From positions 1 through 64,000 of the forward strand of contig JABCPU010000017.1 of NCBI GenBank assembly GCA_016800925.1: 64,000 nucleotides of DNA, given 5' to 3'. Position numbers and translations under genes: made by a program. Position 1 is the first letter of the stretch; each line of letters opens with the position of its first letter. The notes under the pieces were generated by a model. It was not told the DNA's origin. It worked only from the letters and a program-made list of their open reading frames with translations, and did no database searches. The stretch is from Suillus spraguei (Eukaryota; Basidiomycota; Agaricomycetes; Boletales; Suillaceae). Shown here piece after piece: positions 45,080 through 55,525 of the stretch.

Positions 45080-48000
45080 TCACCCCTCTCGGCACCTTTG
45101 CCAGTGTTGTCCGTGTGCCATGCGGCTCAAATCAAGCTCAGTACCTCCTCTGGGTATCACTGATGCAGTTTCACGGTCATGAAATGGATGACGATAAGCG
45201 ATTGGTATCCAGAATAACAGCTCATGTTTGGGTCCTACTACCCATCCACTGTCCATATTCAGGACAAAGTCATCGGATATTCCCTCCATTAACTCAGAAG
45301 TGTTACACAGTGTGTGAATGGTGTTGGACCACGAGGAAATGAAATGATAATCCCAGACGTTGAATGGCATGGTAGTGTGCTGCGATGGTTGCCTCATCGC
45401 TGCATCCCACAGCCGAACAATCTTATCCGAAGAACCAGTGACAATGCGAGTGCTGTCCGGCGAGGACGATACCGAGAAAACTGAATCAGTGTGCCCATGC
45501 AGGGGCTTAATGACTGGCTGCCCCGTCGCAGCATCCCACAGCCGAACACTCTTATCCCTTGAGCCAGTGACAATGCGAGTGCCGTCCGGCGAGAACGAAA
45601 CTGACAAAACTGCATCAGTGTGCCCCCGGAAGGGCGCGCCAACTGGCCGCCCCGTCGCAGCATCCCACAGCCGAACAGTCTTATCTTCCGAACCAGTGGC
45701 AATACGAGTACCGTCCGGCGAGAAGGAGACCGACCAAATTGAATCAGCGTGCCCCCGCAAGGGCTTACCGACTGGCTGCCCCGTTGCAGCATCCCATAGC
45801 CGAACACTCTTATCCGGAGAACCAGTGGCAATGCGGGTGCCGTCCGGCGAGAACGAGACCGACCAGACTGAATTAGTGTGCCCCCACAAGGGATTACCGA
45901 CTGACTGTCCTGTCGCAGCATCCCACAGCCGAACGGTCTTATCCCTTGAACCAGTGGCGATGCGAGTGCCATCCGGTGAGAACGAGACCGACCAAACTGA
46001 ATTAGTGTGACCCCACAAGGGCTCACCGACTGGCCGCCGCGTCGCAGCATCCCACAGCCGAACACTCTCATCCCTTGAACCGGTGACAATGCGGGAGCCG
46101 TCCGGCGAGAACGAGACCGACAAAACTGCATCAGTGTGCCCTCGCATGGGCTCACCGATTGGCTGCCCCGTCGCAGCATCCCACAGCCGAACAGTCTCAT
46201 CGTCGGAACCACTGACGATGCAAGTGCCGTCCGGTGAGAACGAGACTGATCTAACTGATCCAGTGTGCCCCCGCCAGGGATCACCGACTGGTTGTCCCGT
46301 TGCAGCATCCCAGAGCCGAACAGTCTTATCCTGTGAACCAGTGGCGATGCGAGTACCGTCCGGTGAGAATGAGACCGACCAAACTAAACTAGTGTGCCCC
46401 CCGAGCACGGTCGGAACAGCTGGCCAGTCCATATCACGTTGGAATGCAACACGAAGAGTATTCGGAAACCATGCAGAAAACTTTTTTGATAGCGGAGAGT
46501 TGGAAAGCGAGAATGGGAAAACTGATATATACAAGTGCGGTGTGCTGTATAAAATGATGCTGCCGAACAGTTGAATGAACCTATATACGTCCATTGCAAT
46601 CCACGAGACATCTTTGAATTCAGAATGACCCTGTGGTTGCCCATGAGCACTTTAGCTGGCACTTAGTAGCAGTGTGCTCACCTTCAGCCACTTGGCAATA
46701 TGCGAAAGGGCAGACACTGTACCACTGAGCGCATTGATCAAGGCGAGTAACTCGAGCCAGAAAAACACCCGTTCGTGGTCGAAGAACAATTTCACTTCTT
46801 TCGCGAGCTCGTTGTCGAAGACTGTGCTTCGTACATGCGAAATCCAAAATCGAGATGAATATGACAGATGTGGGGGGATGCATTTCTGAAGTCGTTCTTG
46901 CAGCCCGGGATCTTTGTTATTAGGTAGATACGACGACTTTAAATCACAGATATTGAAGCAAAGACCATCTTTCATCACTTGAAGTGACGCGAATGCAAGG
47001 TCGTGTTGCACCTTTGACAGGTCAATAAAAAAATCTCCGCTGGATAGTTTGTCCGTCAAGAAATCATGGAAGGATGAGTGAAGGGGTCGGATTGGGGAAT
47101 CTGGCCTGGTGGTGCCGCTGAGGAGAGAGCCCATGCTTTCGACCACTAGCTCCACGTTGAAATTTTCCTCTGGTAGTGGAAAACGGCGCCTCATGGCGTT
47201 CAGGGAAGCTAAAGGAAGGGGTTCGGCTGTACCTAGTATTTGTCCCATCACTGAGCGAAATCTCGCTAGCGCAGTCAAGCGCAGTTTCTGCGATTGCGGA
47301 GAAGTATCCCTGGGTATGATATCTGTTAAAATGAGGTCATACATGCTGTGCAACAGCGTTCTTCTCTCAGCAGGATCGGGCGACACCACGGTATTGTAGC
47401 AATCCATTCGAGATAGGCCAGTATGGGACTCTTTGATGTATTCGCACGCAAGACGCGCCCACTCGAAAAGTCCATCAGCTTTCTTAGCGAGGACTGCAAA
47501 CTCTCTGTCTTGAAAATCTAACCATTCCAACTCCTTGGACACGTAAGCATGAATGTCTCGCTCTGCGACTGCTGTTGGAATATCATCCATCGACATTTGT
47601 TGAATATGCAGAACACCGTCAAGCTCATTATTGATGTCATCAAGCGGGCGAGAGGTAACAATGAAGCGGAAATTGCCTGGAAGGTCTGTGATTTTGGGAA
47701 AGGCAGGGTCTCGAGGCTTGCCAGCTAGAATGCGAAGAAGGTCTCTCCGTGTCTGTACTCCGCCGCTCTCATCCAGTGCATCGATCACAATCATGATTGG
47801 TTCCCCAGTTGACACAGATGACTTCACCAGTGGTTCGATTAGAAAATTCCGCCACTGCTGGAAGATATCCGCCGTCGTCAAGAGCGTATTTCCGGTCTTG
47901 ACTGCATCTGCCAAACCCCGCCTCATCTCCGGATCACGGTCGGCCAAGTCGCGCGCAATGGTGGAAAAGATCTTTTCATGGCGACAGTCCGCTTCTTGCA

Positions 48001-48989
48001 GGCGGTCAAAACAGTAAAAAGAACCGAGCCCTCCCACCTCTTTGAACCACTTGACAATGGTGTGGGCGATGGCCGATTTGCCCTTGCCTGCAGGGCCAGA
48101 TAGCCACAGCACGCGTGGAACGCTGTCCCCAGAACTGCTGACCCAGTCCGTGATCTGGGAAAGGATTTCCGTGCGCGTCCCTTGAAGACATTCTTTTCCG
48201 GTATCTAGTCCCGCGCCCTCTGCATAAGTCATACCGCTGAGGTCTAATATTTCTTCTAAAAAGGTGTGAATATATGTCAAGTCGGGAGGACGTCTGAAGC
48301 CTTACCCATATGATGGATGTGTATGGCTACGTCGCGAGTAACCTGGTCCCGGAAGTTTTGCATAAGCCTATCGAGCACGTCATTGTACTTTTGGATCGTG
48401 TCTGTTGTTTCCGAGACGACGCTCTTTCCGAGTCTGCTCCCTGTAGCAATAGTAGAAGCATAAGGGGGTAGAGAATGCAACAGGCTGTTGTTGAGACTCA
48501 CAAAAGTTCTTGGTCTCCGAATAATATTTAATAAAATTGACGCATTCACGGGTTTGCCGAGAAATCTTTGCAAGGATAGCGCGCATCGACGAGATTTGGT
48601 GAAGCACGTCGTCTTGTATGATGAAGCTATAAACTTCACATATCTTCTTGAGAAGTTCGAGCACTGCTTTGTCGCGATCCGCTTGAGCTAGAATAATCTG
48701 CACAAACGATTTCTGAGTAACAATGGGAGATGGAGAGAGGAACTTACTTTGGCTGCACAAGACAACACGCCCAGTGCCATCTTTGCATATGGATGCACCT
48801 GTAGAATAGAATTAGTTCGATTCCAATCGAGAGGAAGGCTCATACATCCGCAAGCTTCCCGATAACATCGTCAAATATCCTGAGGGGTTTGAGATGTGTA
48901 TCCTGGAAACTGTCAGCAGCATCGAGATCCCCTTGTGCGCCTTGAAGAGCAGAATCCACTGTCATTTCAGGTCCGGGAAGTGTGTGCAT
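45080..48989 (-). CDS. NACHT-WD40 receptor (NWD/HET-E-like NLR)
   Basis: Model of exons 48989-48846, 48798-48748, 48697-48502, 48440-48306, 48255-46682 and 46630-45080, all with GT..AG ends, gives 1,216 aa without a stop. The N-terminal part is a helical domain (DVIGKLADVHPYAKMALG, ASQ-like RDKAVLELLKKICEVYSF) common in agaricomycete NACHT proteins. NACHT follows: Walker A GPAGKGKSAIAHT, Walker B IMIVIDALDE, then FIVTSRP. After a linker come eight 43-aa WD repeats and a short unique tail. Fungal NLRs of this type act in allorecognition and defence; a role here is inference. The 5' end is uncertain: the reading continues upstream to 49087, and an ATG exon at 49466-49406 could be spliced on. 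Coding sequence in between contains stops. Confidence 0.85.
45385..46420 (-). repeat. eight near-identical WD40 repeats (129 bp each)
   Basis: Each repeat reads GHT-x2-V-x-SVSFSPDGTRI then (A/V)TGS-x-DK(T/S)VRLWDAATG. Repeats differ mainly at the residues after GHT, before SVSFS, and between TGS and D. The last repeat is the most diverged (SSSPDSTRIV). High DNA identity between adjacent repeats suggests unequal exchange or gene conversion. Confidence 0.9.
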
Positions 48990-49849
48990 GTGGTTTATAG
49001 CCTCTTGAGTATTCTGAAGTGGCGATTGGGTTACGGTATCAGCCTCCACCTCCACGCCAGACGAAGCCGTGTGAACCTGCGCGACCACTGAACATTAGAG
49101 AGAGCGCAGAGACTGGAGAACAAGTACGAGAAACTACGTACCTCGAGATTCGGGATTGATGAAAAATGTTCATTCTGGGTCATAGGACTGTGGTTGAGGG
49201 AAGCCTTCAAAATAGTCGTATTCCAAGACAGTTATTATACATGCTCGCGAACTCACCGAGATCCTTGACTTGTTCGCACCATCCTCCAGAAACCTATTGA
49301 CTCTGCAACGGGGTTGGTGCTAGATCAATGACAAATGTCAATATTTGGAGTGAAATGAATTAAGTGATCCTCATAAGCCACGTACCGAGCTTCCGCGTCC
49401 ACGACCTGTTGCTTCGCTAGTTGCGTAGAGGTCTTGAGCCGAATCCTTCCGAGTCGATGAGTTCATTGTGAATAGCGGTTGAGGATTAGTAATGTGGCGT
49501 GAAGATGACAAGGCAAATAAATGTTGGAAGAATCTAATCGTCCAATTGAAATGAGTGAGGGCTTTACATTATATTATTATATTAGTGAAATGTATGTTGC
49601 CTGCGTTGGAGTGCACTGACATGCGTGGTTCTCGATTTGATTTGGATGTGCTCAGTTATAACAAACTGAAAAGTATGTATCATAACTGTTGAATGGAGAT
49701 TGTCGTTGGATAAAAATGTTTGTGCTCTGTAATGCAGTGGGACATCATGAATTCTAGGAAAGATGGGAGTCGGGGACTTGGCGCGTGAGCGTCGTCATTT
49801 CTACATATCCACAGGGGGGGCATTATGTATCGTATACTCTCAGAAAGAA

Positions 49850-50870
49850 AAATTGACTGATTCAGAATGAAAATCAAGAATACATGAATGTCGGCTGTCT
49901 GGTCTATTGTCTACTACGACGGATATCTGCAGACAGCCCAGGAAAGATCACATAAGATCACCTTAATACCCCTCGCACGACAATAAACAAAACAACCTCC
50001 ATAAATTACTTCCGCGAATCTCCATCTCATCGTTCAGCGATCCAATTGCCAAAACTGCACGTCACCCCATACCTCAAGTTCCGCACGTACACAAATTCTA
50101 GGCCGAAACGCCCGGGAATCCATGACTCCTACCGATCTCCCTCATCTTAGCTGCATCTTCAGCGTATTCTGCATCGGTCGTAGGGTACGAAGGCCAACTC
50201 TGGGGTGTTAGGACGAGTCCCTGATTGGGTTGGTCCACTGGCTTCGTGACAACGTGGAAATGCACGTGGTCAACGCTTTGCCCGGCTGTTCTGCCGTTGT
50301 TCTGATCGTCGTGTTAACATTGCGCGCGAACGGAGAGAATAGGAGCTCTTGACGTACCTGAATGACATTGTATGAATCTTCGCCATTCATCACTGCTATC
50401 TTCTTCATTATAGGACCGACGTCCGCGAGGAACTCATCCGGGAGTCCGGGATCTGTTAATGTCCGAGAATGATCTAACATAGCTGTTTAACGTAGATTTG
50501 CCTATATAGAAAGGGTACCCACATTTGGGTATGATGAGAGTATGTCCATGGGAAACGGGAGGCTTCGCGAGAAAGGCGAGACTTGTGAAGTGTGACATTG
50601 GTGATTGAACGGCGATCGGGTGATGAGGCGGCGTACCTGTGTTTGGTTTCGTATACTTTGAAACTCTGTGCTTCCCCAGTGACGATCTTGCAGAATATAC
50701 AACTGGTGATATTTGTAAGTGAGAGGATGATGTGGATGATAGGATTGGGGCGTACTTGGGGTCGAGCTTTGTGTCATGCGGAATCGTGCCTGCGTCCACG
50801 TTTATTGCTTTGGAATCTGCCCTCGATTGTTGGGAAGAAGAATCCATCGAATGGGATGTTGTAGGAAGCT
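49850..50870. repeat. segmental duplication, right copy (contains intact HIT gene 3' part)
   Basis: Partner of 43850-44870 in direct orientation. Together they bracket the NACHT-WD40 gene. Confidence 0.65.
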
Positions 50871-51094
50871 AATGGAGACGGTAAGCGTCTGGATCGATTT
50901 GTGATGTGAGGTGCGATAAGGGTACAAGATGTCTGCGAACTATAAAAACAACGCACCGTTCCCTCTGAATTTATATGCGATTCTACAGGAACAATATCTT
51001 CTGTGGTATGGTCCGTTTGAGGCGTGAATATGGAAGCGAGCAAGAGAACGGCACTGGCCAGAAGGAAGGACTTGTGGCGCGATAGAGTGTCCAT
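50098..51094 (-). CDS. HIT-family (HINT-like) nucleotide hydrolase with N-terminal membrane anchor
   Basis: Six exons (51094-50957, 50868-50756, 50702-50637, 50581-50523, 50473-50358, 50301-50098) give 231 aa. Residues 9-26 (SFLLASAVLLLASIF region) form one hydrophobic segment, a signal anchor or signal peptide. From residue 85 comes CIFCKIVTGE (zinc CxxC as in HINT proteins), then LAFLAKPPVSHGHTLIIPK, and HVHFHVV at 176-182, the histidine triad of AMP-lysine/adenosine phosphoramidate hydrolases. HINT proteins are usually soluble and about 130-150 aa, so the 80-residue N-terminal addition with a hydrophobic segment is unusual. It implies a secreted or membrane-bound form. Confidence 0.85.
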
Positions 51095-51744
51095 TGTGGA
51101 AGACACTGGAACTTGTTATCGAAAAGCTGTGAAGTTTGCACCGCCGCCACACACTGTGTTCTTGGGCGTCTCGAACTGATCTGGCCAGTTGCCACGGGAC
51201 GCTCACCATGGAACCCCGGTACCTTCAGTCTCAGTTGACAAAATTTTGGAACAAACATGCTTTGTACAGTATTCAAATTACGTTCTTAGAACACTTCCTT
51301 CCAATATGATATATTGTTATTCATACACACAAGCTGCTACTTTTGTTCCATGGCACGCCCCACCATACTGTTCGCCCTCGTGCTTGTCTTTACGACAAGA
51401 GCTTCAATCTGGATTTATAGCTGGTACAGGCACCTAGTATCAATATTTGCTGTCATAGCAATGCTACGACACATCACTATACAGGATGAAGGCCTGGTAC
51501 CCAGTACTGACTCAGAGTGCCAGACCAAACCAAACAATAGTGATACGCGAATTGATATCTGATCATATAAGTAGACCATTATGAAGTGTGTCTATGCGGG
51601 TATCCAGTGCACATCTGGCAAGTGTAGGCTTGATAGATGATATCCGGGGCCGGTGGCCAACAATTAACGAGGGCCAATGGCTAAAACGTTGACATGTCGA
51701 TCACTGCATCGAGTCCACTACCTTGAGTCGCCACCTTTGGGCTA
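51095..51744. other. intergenic, no gene seen
   Basis: Contains the promoter side of the HIT gene. Short frames here show no family resemblance. No tRNA or repeat recognised. Confidence 0.4.
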
Positions 51745-52062
51745 CTAGTGGCTATCCAGAACTTCTTCTGTGCCAAAGTAGTGGGCGAATCATGGTAGAT
51801 GGAGTTGAATACACAGGCAACAACTAGAACTTCCTAGGTTCATTGCACTGCCAAACGCCAGGACAGTTCGGCTTCTTGAGTAGAAGATGGACAGGAAATT
51901 GACTATGGCTTGCAATAGGCGGCAGTTAGAACATGGCGAATACAGCGAAACGGCCCAGTTGGTGCACCGATGAGTAAGAACAGGTCATGGTGCCTAATGA
52001 ATGCATGACGGTAAAGCAAAAAGACAGCATCTGACCGGAAAACCATGGCTCACCGTACTTTT
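51745..52062 (-). pseudogene. relic of the GDT1 3' end (exon 3, intron 2, start of exon 2)
   Basis: On the minus strand it matches 60950-61260: the acceptor region GGCAGTGCAATGAACCTAGG corresponds to CATTGCAGTGACCCTAGG of GDT1, and GCACAGAAGAAGTTCTGGAT, AGCCACTAGTAGCCC match the end of exon 3. The reading frame is destroyed. Confidence 0.6.
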
Positions 52063-52419
52063 GACACAGCCCGCTGAGCGTTAACGTTGAGCGCTCAAAA
52101 GTCAACATGCACTGCCATATTGCAGTGGTCAAATAACCTGTGAAACGATCACATAAGCAGTTAGTTCGGTCTTTTTCCAGCCAAATGGACCGTGACGGCC
52201 AGCAAATAATGTATCATCAAAATCTCTCTTCAATTACATAGTACATCCCTCTCATTGTACTAGCTAGGCATCTCGCGCTCATCCTACACTCTATAACATA
52301 CGGACCAAGTCTTATTCAATACCAGTGCTCGAGCTCTGAGCATGTCCAGCGGCTACACCCTTAACTTAACTACATATGCAATGTGCATACGCGTACCCTA
52401 CCAGGACTTGTCCTGCCGC

Positions 52420-52520
52420 ACCCAAACACCTAAATAGACGATATTCAATATGAGGACAAGAACTAGAACCTCCTCGGGTCATTGCACTTCCAAATGCCAG
52501 GTCAGTTTGGCTTCTTGAGT
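52420..52520 (-). pseudogene. second relic of GDT1 exon 3
   Basis: On the minus strand: CTCAAGAAGCCAAACTGACC, TGGCATTTGGAAGTGCAATG, ACCCGAGGAGGTTCTAG. It is closer to the first relic than to GDT1 itself. It lies 640 bp upstream of the first small secreted protein gene. Confidence 0.5.
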
Positions 52521-52559
52521 AATATAATCGGTTTCAATTGACTCCAGTGCATCATACGA

Positions 52560-53157
52560 GAATGTCTTCGCATTCGTCTCTTCCACCCAAATTGATATCC
52601 CTTTCTCTCCCTCTTGCGCTCAATGCGAGGTTGGACGGCTTGGAAGATACATTTTCGAAGGAACCGAGTAATGTCTGACTCATAACAGGGTACCATGAAC
52701 TCAGACAGAGGATCAAGATAAGTACATCATATAATAGAACTTCGTAACTTTCATGTTCCGAAGACTCAGATGTACACGTTTGATATGATACATATGCCCT
52801 ACAAATGAGAACAGCGCACGGTGGCGCCGGTGTGTCGCGTCAGCTTTACCCATGCTGCATCGTGTCAAACTCATTGGCGTTGAATTGGTTCAGCATGCCT
52901 CAAGCAGCTCGGAATTCACACAGGCAGGAAGACCAATTAATGTAGGCCAGTTGGGTAAGCTGCCAACAGCTTTGACGTGGCATTTTTACCCTGTCACCCA
53001 CGAAACATAATTTCTTGTCATGTAGTATCATTCGCTGGGCATAATCATTCTGCCAAACTGTATAAAAGCAATTCATCTTCCTATTGTCACCAGCATTCGA
53101 TCCACCTCAAAGAAATTATTTGAGCACCTTAGTAGATCATACCACCTCAACCAAACA
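52560..53157 (+). repeat. upstream region duplicated with 54120-54650
   Basis: Shares with 54120-54650 the words CTTGGAAGATACATTTTC, CATAACAGGGTACCA, AGCTGCCAACAGCTTTGACG and CAATTCATCTTCCTATT. So promoter and gene were duplicated together as a block of about 1.5 kb. Confidence 0.75.
53061..53067 (+). promoter_or_regulatory. TATA box of small secreted protein gene 1
   Basis: TATAAAA, 91 bp before the ATG at 53158. The same box stands 91 bp before the ATG of copy 2. Confidence 0.65.
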
Positions 53158-53393
53158 ATGCGTTTCTCCTTCCTCATTGCCATTGTTGCGTTGGCAACAT
53201 CCGTTATGTCTATTCCAGCAAAGCCAACTTGTAGCCAAGGGAGTGATAGTTGCACTTACGACAAAGATTGCTGCGATAAAGATCTTGTCTGCGTTGGCTC
53301 TGTGAGTATCTTGCTTCGCATCCAGTTTTCATCTGACGGGACTCACCCTTTGTGCCTTAGATTTGCAATTACGACTTGACCATCTTACCCTAA
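53158..53393 (+). CDS. small cysteine-rich secreted protein, copy 1
   Basis: Exon 53158-53301, intron 53302-53360 and exon 53361-53393 give 58 aa. Residues 1-18 are a clear signal peptide (MRFSFLIAIVALATSVMS). The mature part has Cys spacing C-x6-C-x5-CC-x5-C, the opening pattern of cystine-knot-like mini-proteins. Exon 2 has lost about 11 bp relative to copy 2 and meets an early TAA, so the last cysteines of copy 2 are missing; one new Cys remains. It may be a truncated, possibly non-functional copy. Role unknown; small secreted proteins of ectomycorrhizal and saprotrophic fungi often act outside the cell. Confidence 0.7.
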
Positions 53394-54119
53394 GAACAAA
53401 CCAATTTGCAAGTAGCGACACACTAGTGAGTATTTCTGCCTTGCGTTGCATCAAACTGCTGATTCAGAAATGAATAGAACGATACTGAGTTGAAGGAGTA
53501 CATGGTATGAGTGAATTGAATATTTGCGTACTTGATGCAACCTATATATGCGCTCGCTTCGAGTCACAGCTAAGTTGGAAGTTCAAGGTGCATCTTACGT
53601 GCAAGCTGAAGTTTGCGTGGAGTTGTGTTGTTCGAAGTTCAAACTGCTGGTACTGCCGGCCCAACTAAATGGTGGCATTATGGGTTATCACAAGCATCAT
53701 TATGAATCGCAGTAAGCATGCTGGGCGACTCGATTGCCGCCTTGAACGAGTCTACTTATTACACATAGGCACTCCGCTCTGCTGCGGATGGTCAATCTTT
53801 ATTTATTGCAGTAGTAATGAATTGTAAACTATGTTCGCCGTCTCTTTCTTCGTCGACCCAGCCAACGAATATTTGAACTCCGCCGCTGCCCTCCAGTTAC
53901 AAAGTGTGGAGCGACAAAGGAGGAGCGTAAAAGGGGCTCCAGAAAATTGGAAATGAGTGGTAGTATTAGTAAGCCTAATCTATTTTTGGTTTTATTGAAG
54001 TTTCTCTGCCCCCGCGAGCTCGCTTTTTAAATAAAAAATGAGTATTTTCTGGCAACCATGCAGGACAACCTTCTCCTACTCGCACGTAGCAACTCGGAAT
54101 CAATCTTTGTCGTATTTTC
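53394..54119. other. intergenic between the two secreted protein genes
   Basis: No gene seen. The first 30 bases still resemble the 3' end of copy 2 (CCAATTTGCAAGTAGCGACA), confirming that copy 1 is a shortened duplicate. Confidence 0.5.
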
Positions 54120-54650
54120 CGTCTAAGGATTCTGGTCGAAGATGATGAGCTTGGAAGATACATTTTCAGAGAGGCCAAGTTTGTTGACTCATAACAGGGT
54201 ACCAAGAACTCGGGCAGAGGATCAAGTAAGTACATCATATGATAGAACCTCGCAGCATTTATGTTCTGAAGATGTGCATGTTTAATGTGATATACCTTAC
54301 GGACGAGAGCAGCGCACCGGTGTGTCGCATCAGCCTTACCTATGCCGCTTCAGCATGCCTCAAGCATCTCAAAATTCAAAAAGAGCAGGGGTTGTAGTTG
54401 GAAATTAATGTAGGCTGGCCGGGTAAGCTGCCAACAGCTTTGACGTGGCATTTTTACCTCGTCACACCCGCGAAATGACCGGTTTTGTGTAATTGCTCAT
54501 CCAGTATCATTCGCCGGGCATAACTATTCTGCCAAACCCTCTCACGACTATCGTATAAAAACAATTCATCTTCCTATTATCACCAGCATTCGGCTCACAT
54601 CAAAGAAATTATCTGAACACCTCAGCAGATCATATCACCTCGACCAAACA
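54120..54650 (+). repeat. upstream region duplicated with 52560-53157
   Basis: Second copy of the promoter block. It holds its own TATA box and the same 5' leader up to the ATG at 54651. Confidence 0.75.
54554..54560 (+). promoter_or_regulatory. TATA box of small secreted protein gene 2
   Basis: TATAAAA, 91 bp before the ATG at 54651. Confidence 0.65.
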
Positions 54651-54922
54651 ATGCGTTTCTCCTTCCTCACCGCTGTTGTTGCATTGGCAACATCTATTAT
54701 GTCTGTTACGGCCAGGCGGCCTAATTGTAGCCCAGAGGGTGCGAGTTGCATACATGACAGTGATTGCTGCGGTCAATATGCTGTCTGCATTAGCGAAGTG
54801 AGTATCTTGCTTCGCATCCAGTTTTCATCTGATGCGAATCACCCTTTGTGCCTCAGACCGATGGTAAGTTTTGCTATGACGAGACTCCTGACCAGCCACC
54901 CTGCGAACCAAATTGCAAGTAG
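54651..54922 (+). CDS. small cysteine-rich secreted protein, copy 2
   Basis: Exon 54651-54797, intron 54798-54856 and exon 54857-54922 give 70 aa. It has a signal peptide (MRFSFLTAVVALATSIMS) and eight cysteines in the mature part, C-x6-C-x5-CC-x5-C-x8-C-x9-C-x3-C, ending with K. The spacing suits a compact disulfide-rich fold of cystine-knot type, but the fold is inferred. The intron falls between the fifth and sixth cysteine as in copy 1, and its sequence is nearly identical to that intron. This is the most complete copy in the window. Confidence 0.8.
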
Positions 54923-55525
54923 CGACACACTAGTGAGTATTTTTTTTTTGGCATTGGCGCTGTACCTCACACATCCTTCCCTGTCTCCTCCTCGTAACTA
55001 TTCGCTATAAGGAAAGGGAGAAAAGAGTTAGGGTTACTTCCTTCTTGAGCATTCGCTGCCCTAAAAGATCTTCCGAAAGTGATTGGACTGTTTGTACTGC
55101 ATCGGGCGTCGTAGGGGCGTCATGTGTTGGCTAGCTCGTACTTAGTAGCCTTCCACCCAAGCTTTGTTCCCTCTACTTGCGTTCAATGCGATGATTTAAG
55201 AAATGGAGTATGTTTGGAGGAGATACGGCATCTTCGACCTAAACGTGGCCCTCATCCAAGATTGCGAGAGATATGAAGAGGCATCGTGCAACGCGTGAGG
55301 ATATTTTTTATGCAGTCTTGTATTGGGACAATTTAGTTCGGTCGTTAGGGCTTACTCTCTCCATCCAACCCAGTCCAGATTGCCACGCCGTTGCTTAGCC
55401 AACTTGAAAACCTTCCAACGCGCACCAAAATTTAAAAACAACAACGTTCTATTCGTACAGACCATCTATGACAATGACAATATACTAAAGCGACAAGAGA
55501 AAACAAACATTTCCGTTTTTCTCAG
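54923..55525. other. intergenic, no gene seen
   Basis: A piece near 55145-55190 (TTCCACCCAAGCTTTGTTCC, TTGCGTTCAATGCGATG) resembles 52576-52630. It is therefore a leftover of a further duplicated block. Confidence 0.4.

Noticed and set aside
45360..46574. Long plus-strand open frames opposite the WD repeats
   Set aside because: They mirror the repeat period on the wrong strand and give RTVLSSEPVA-type low-information peptides; the minus strand has clear WD40 motifs.
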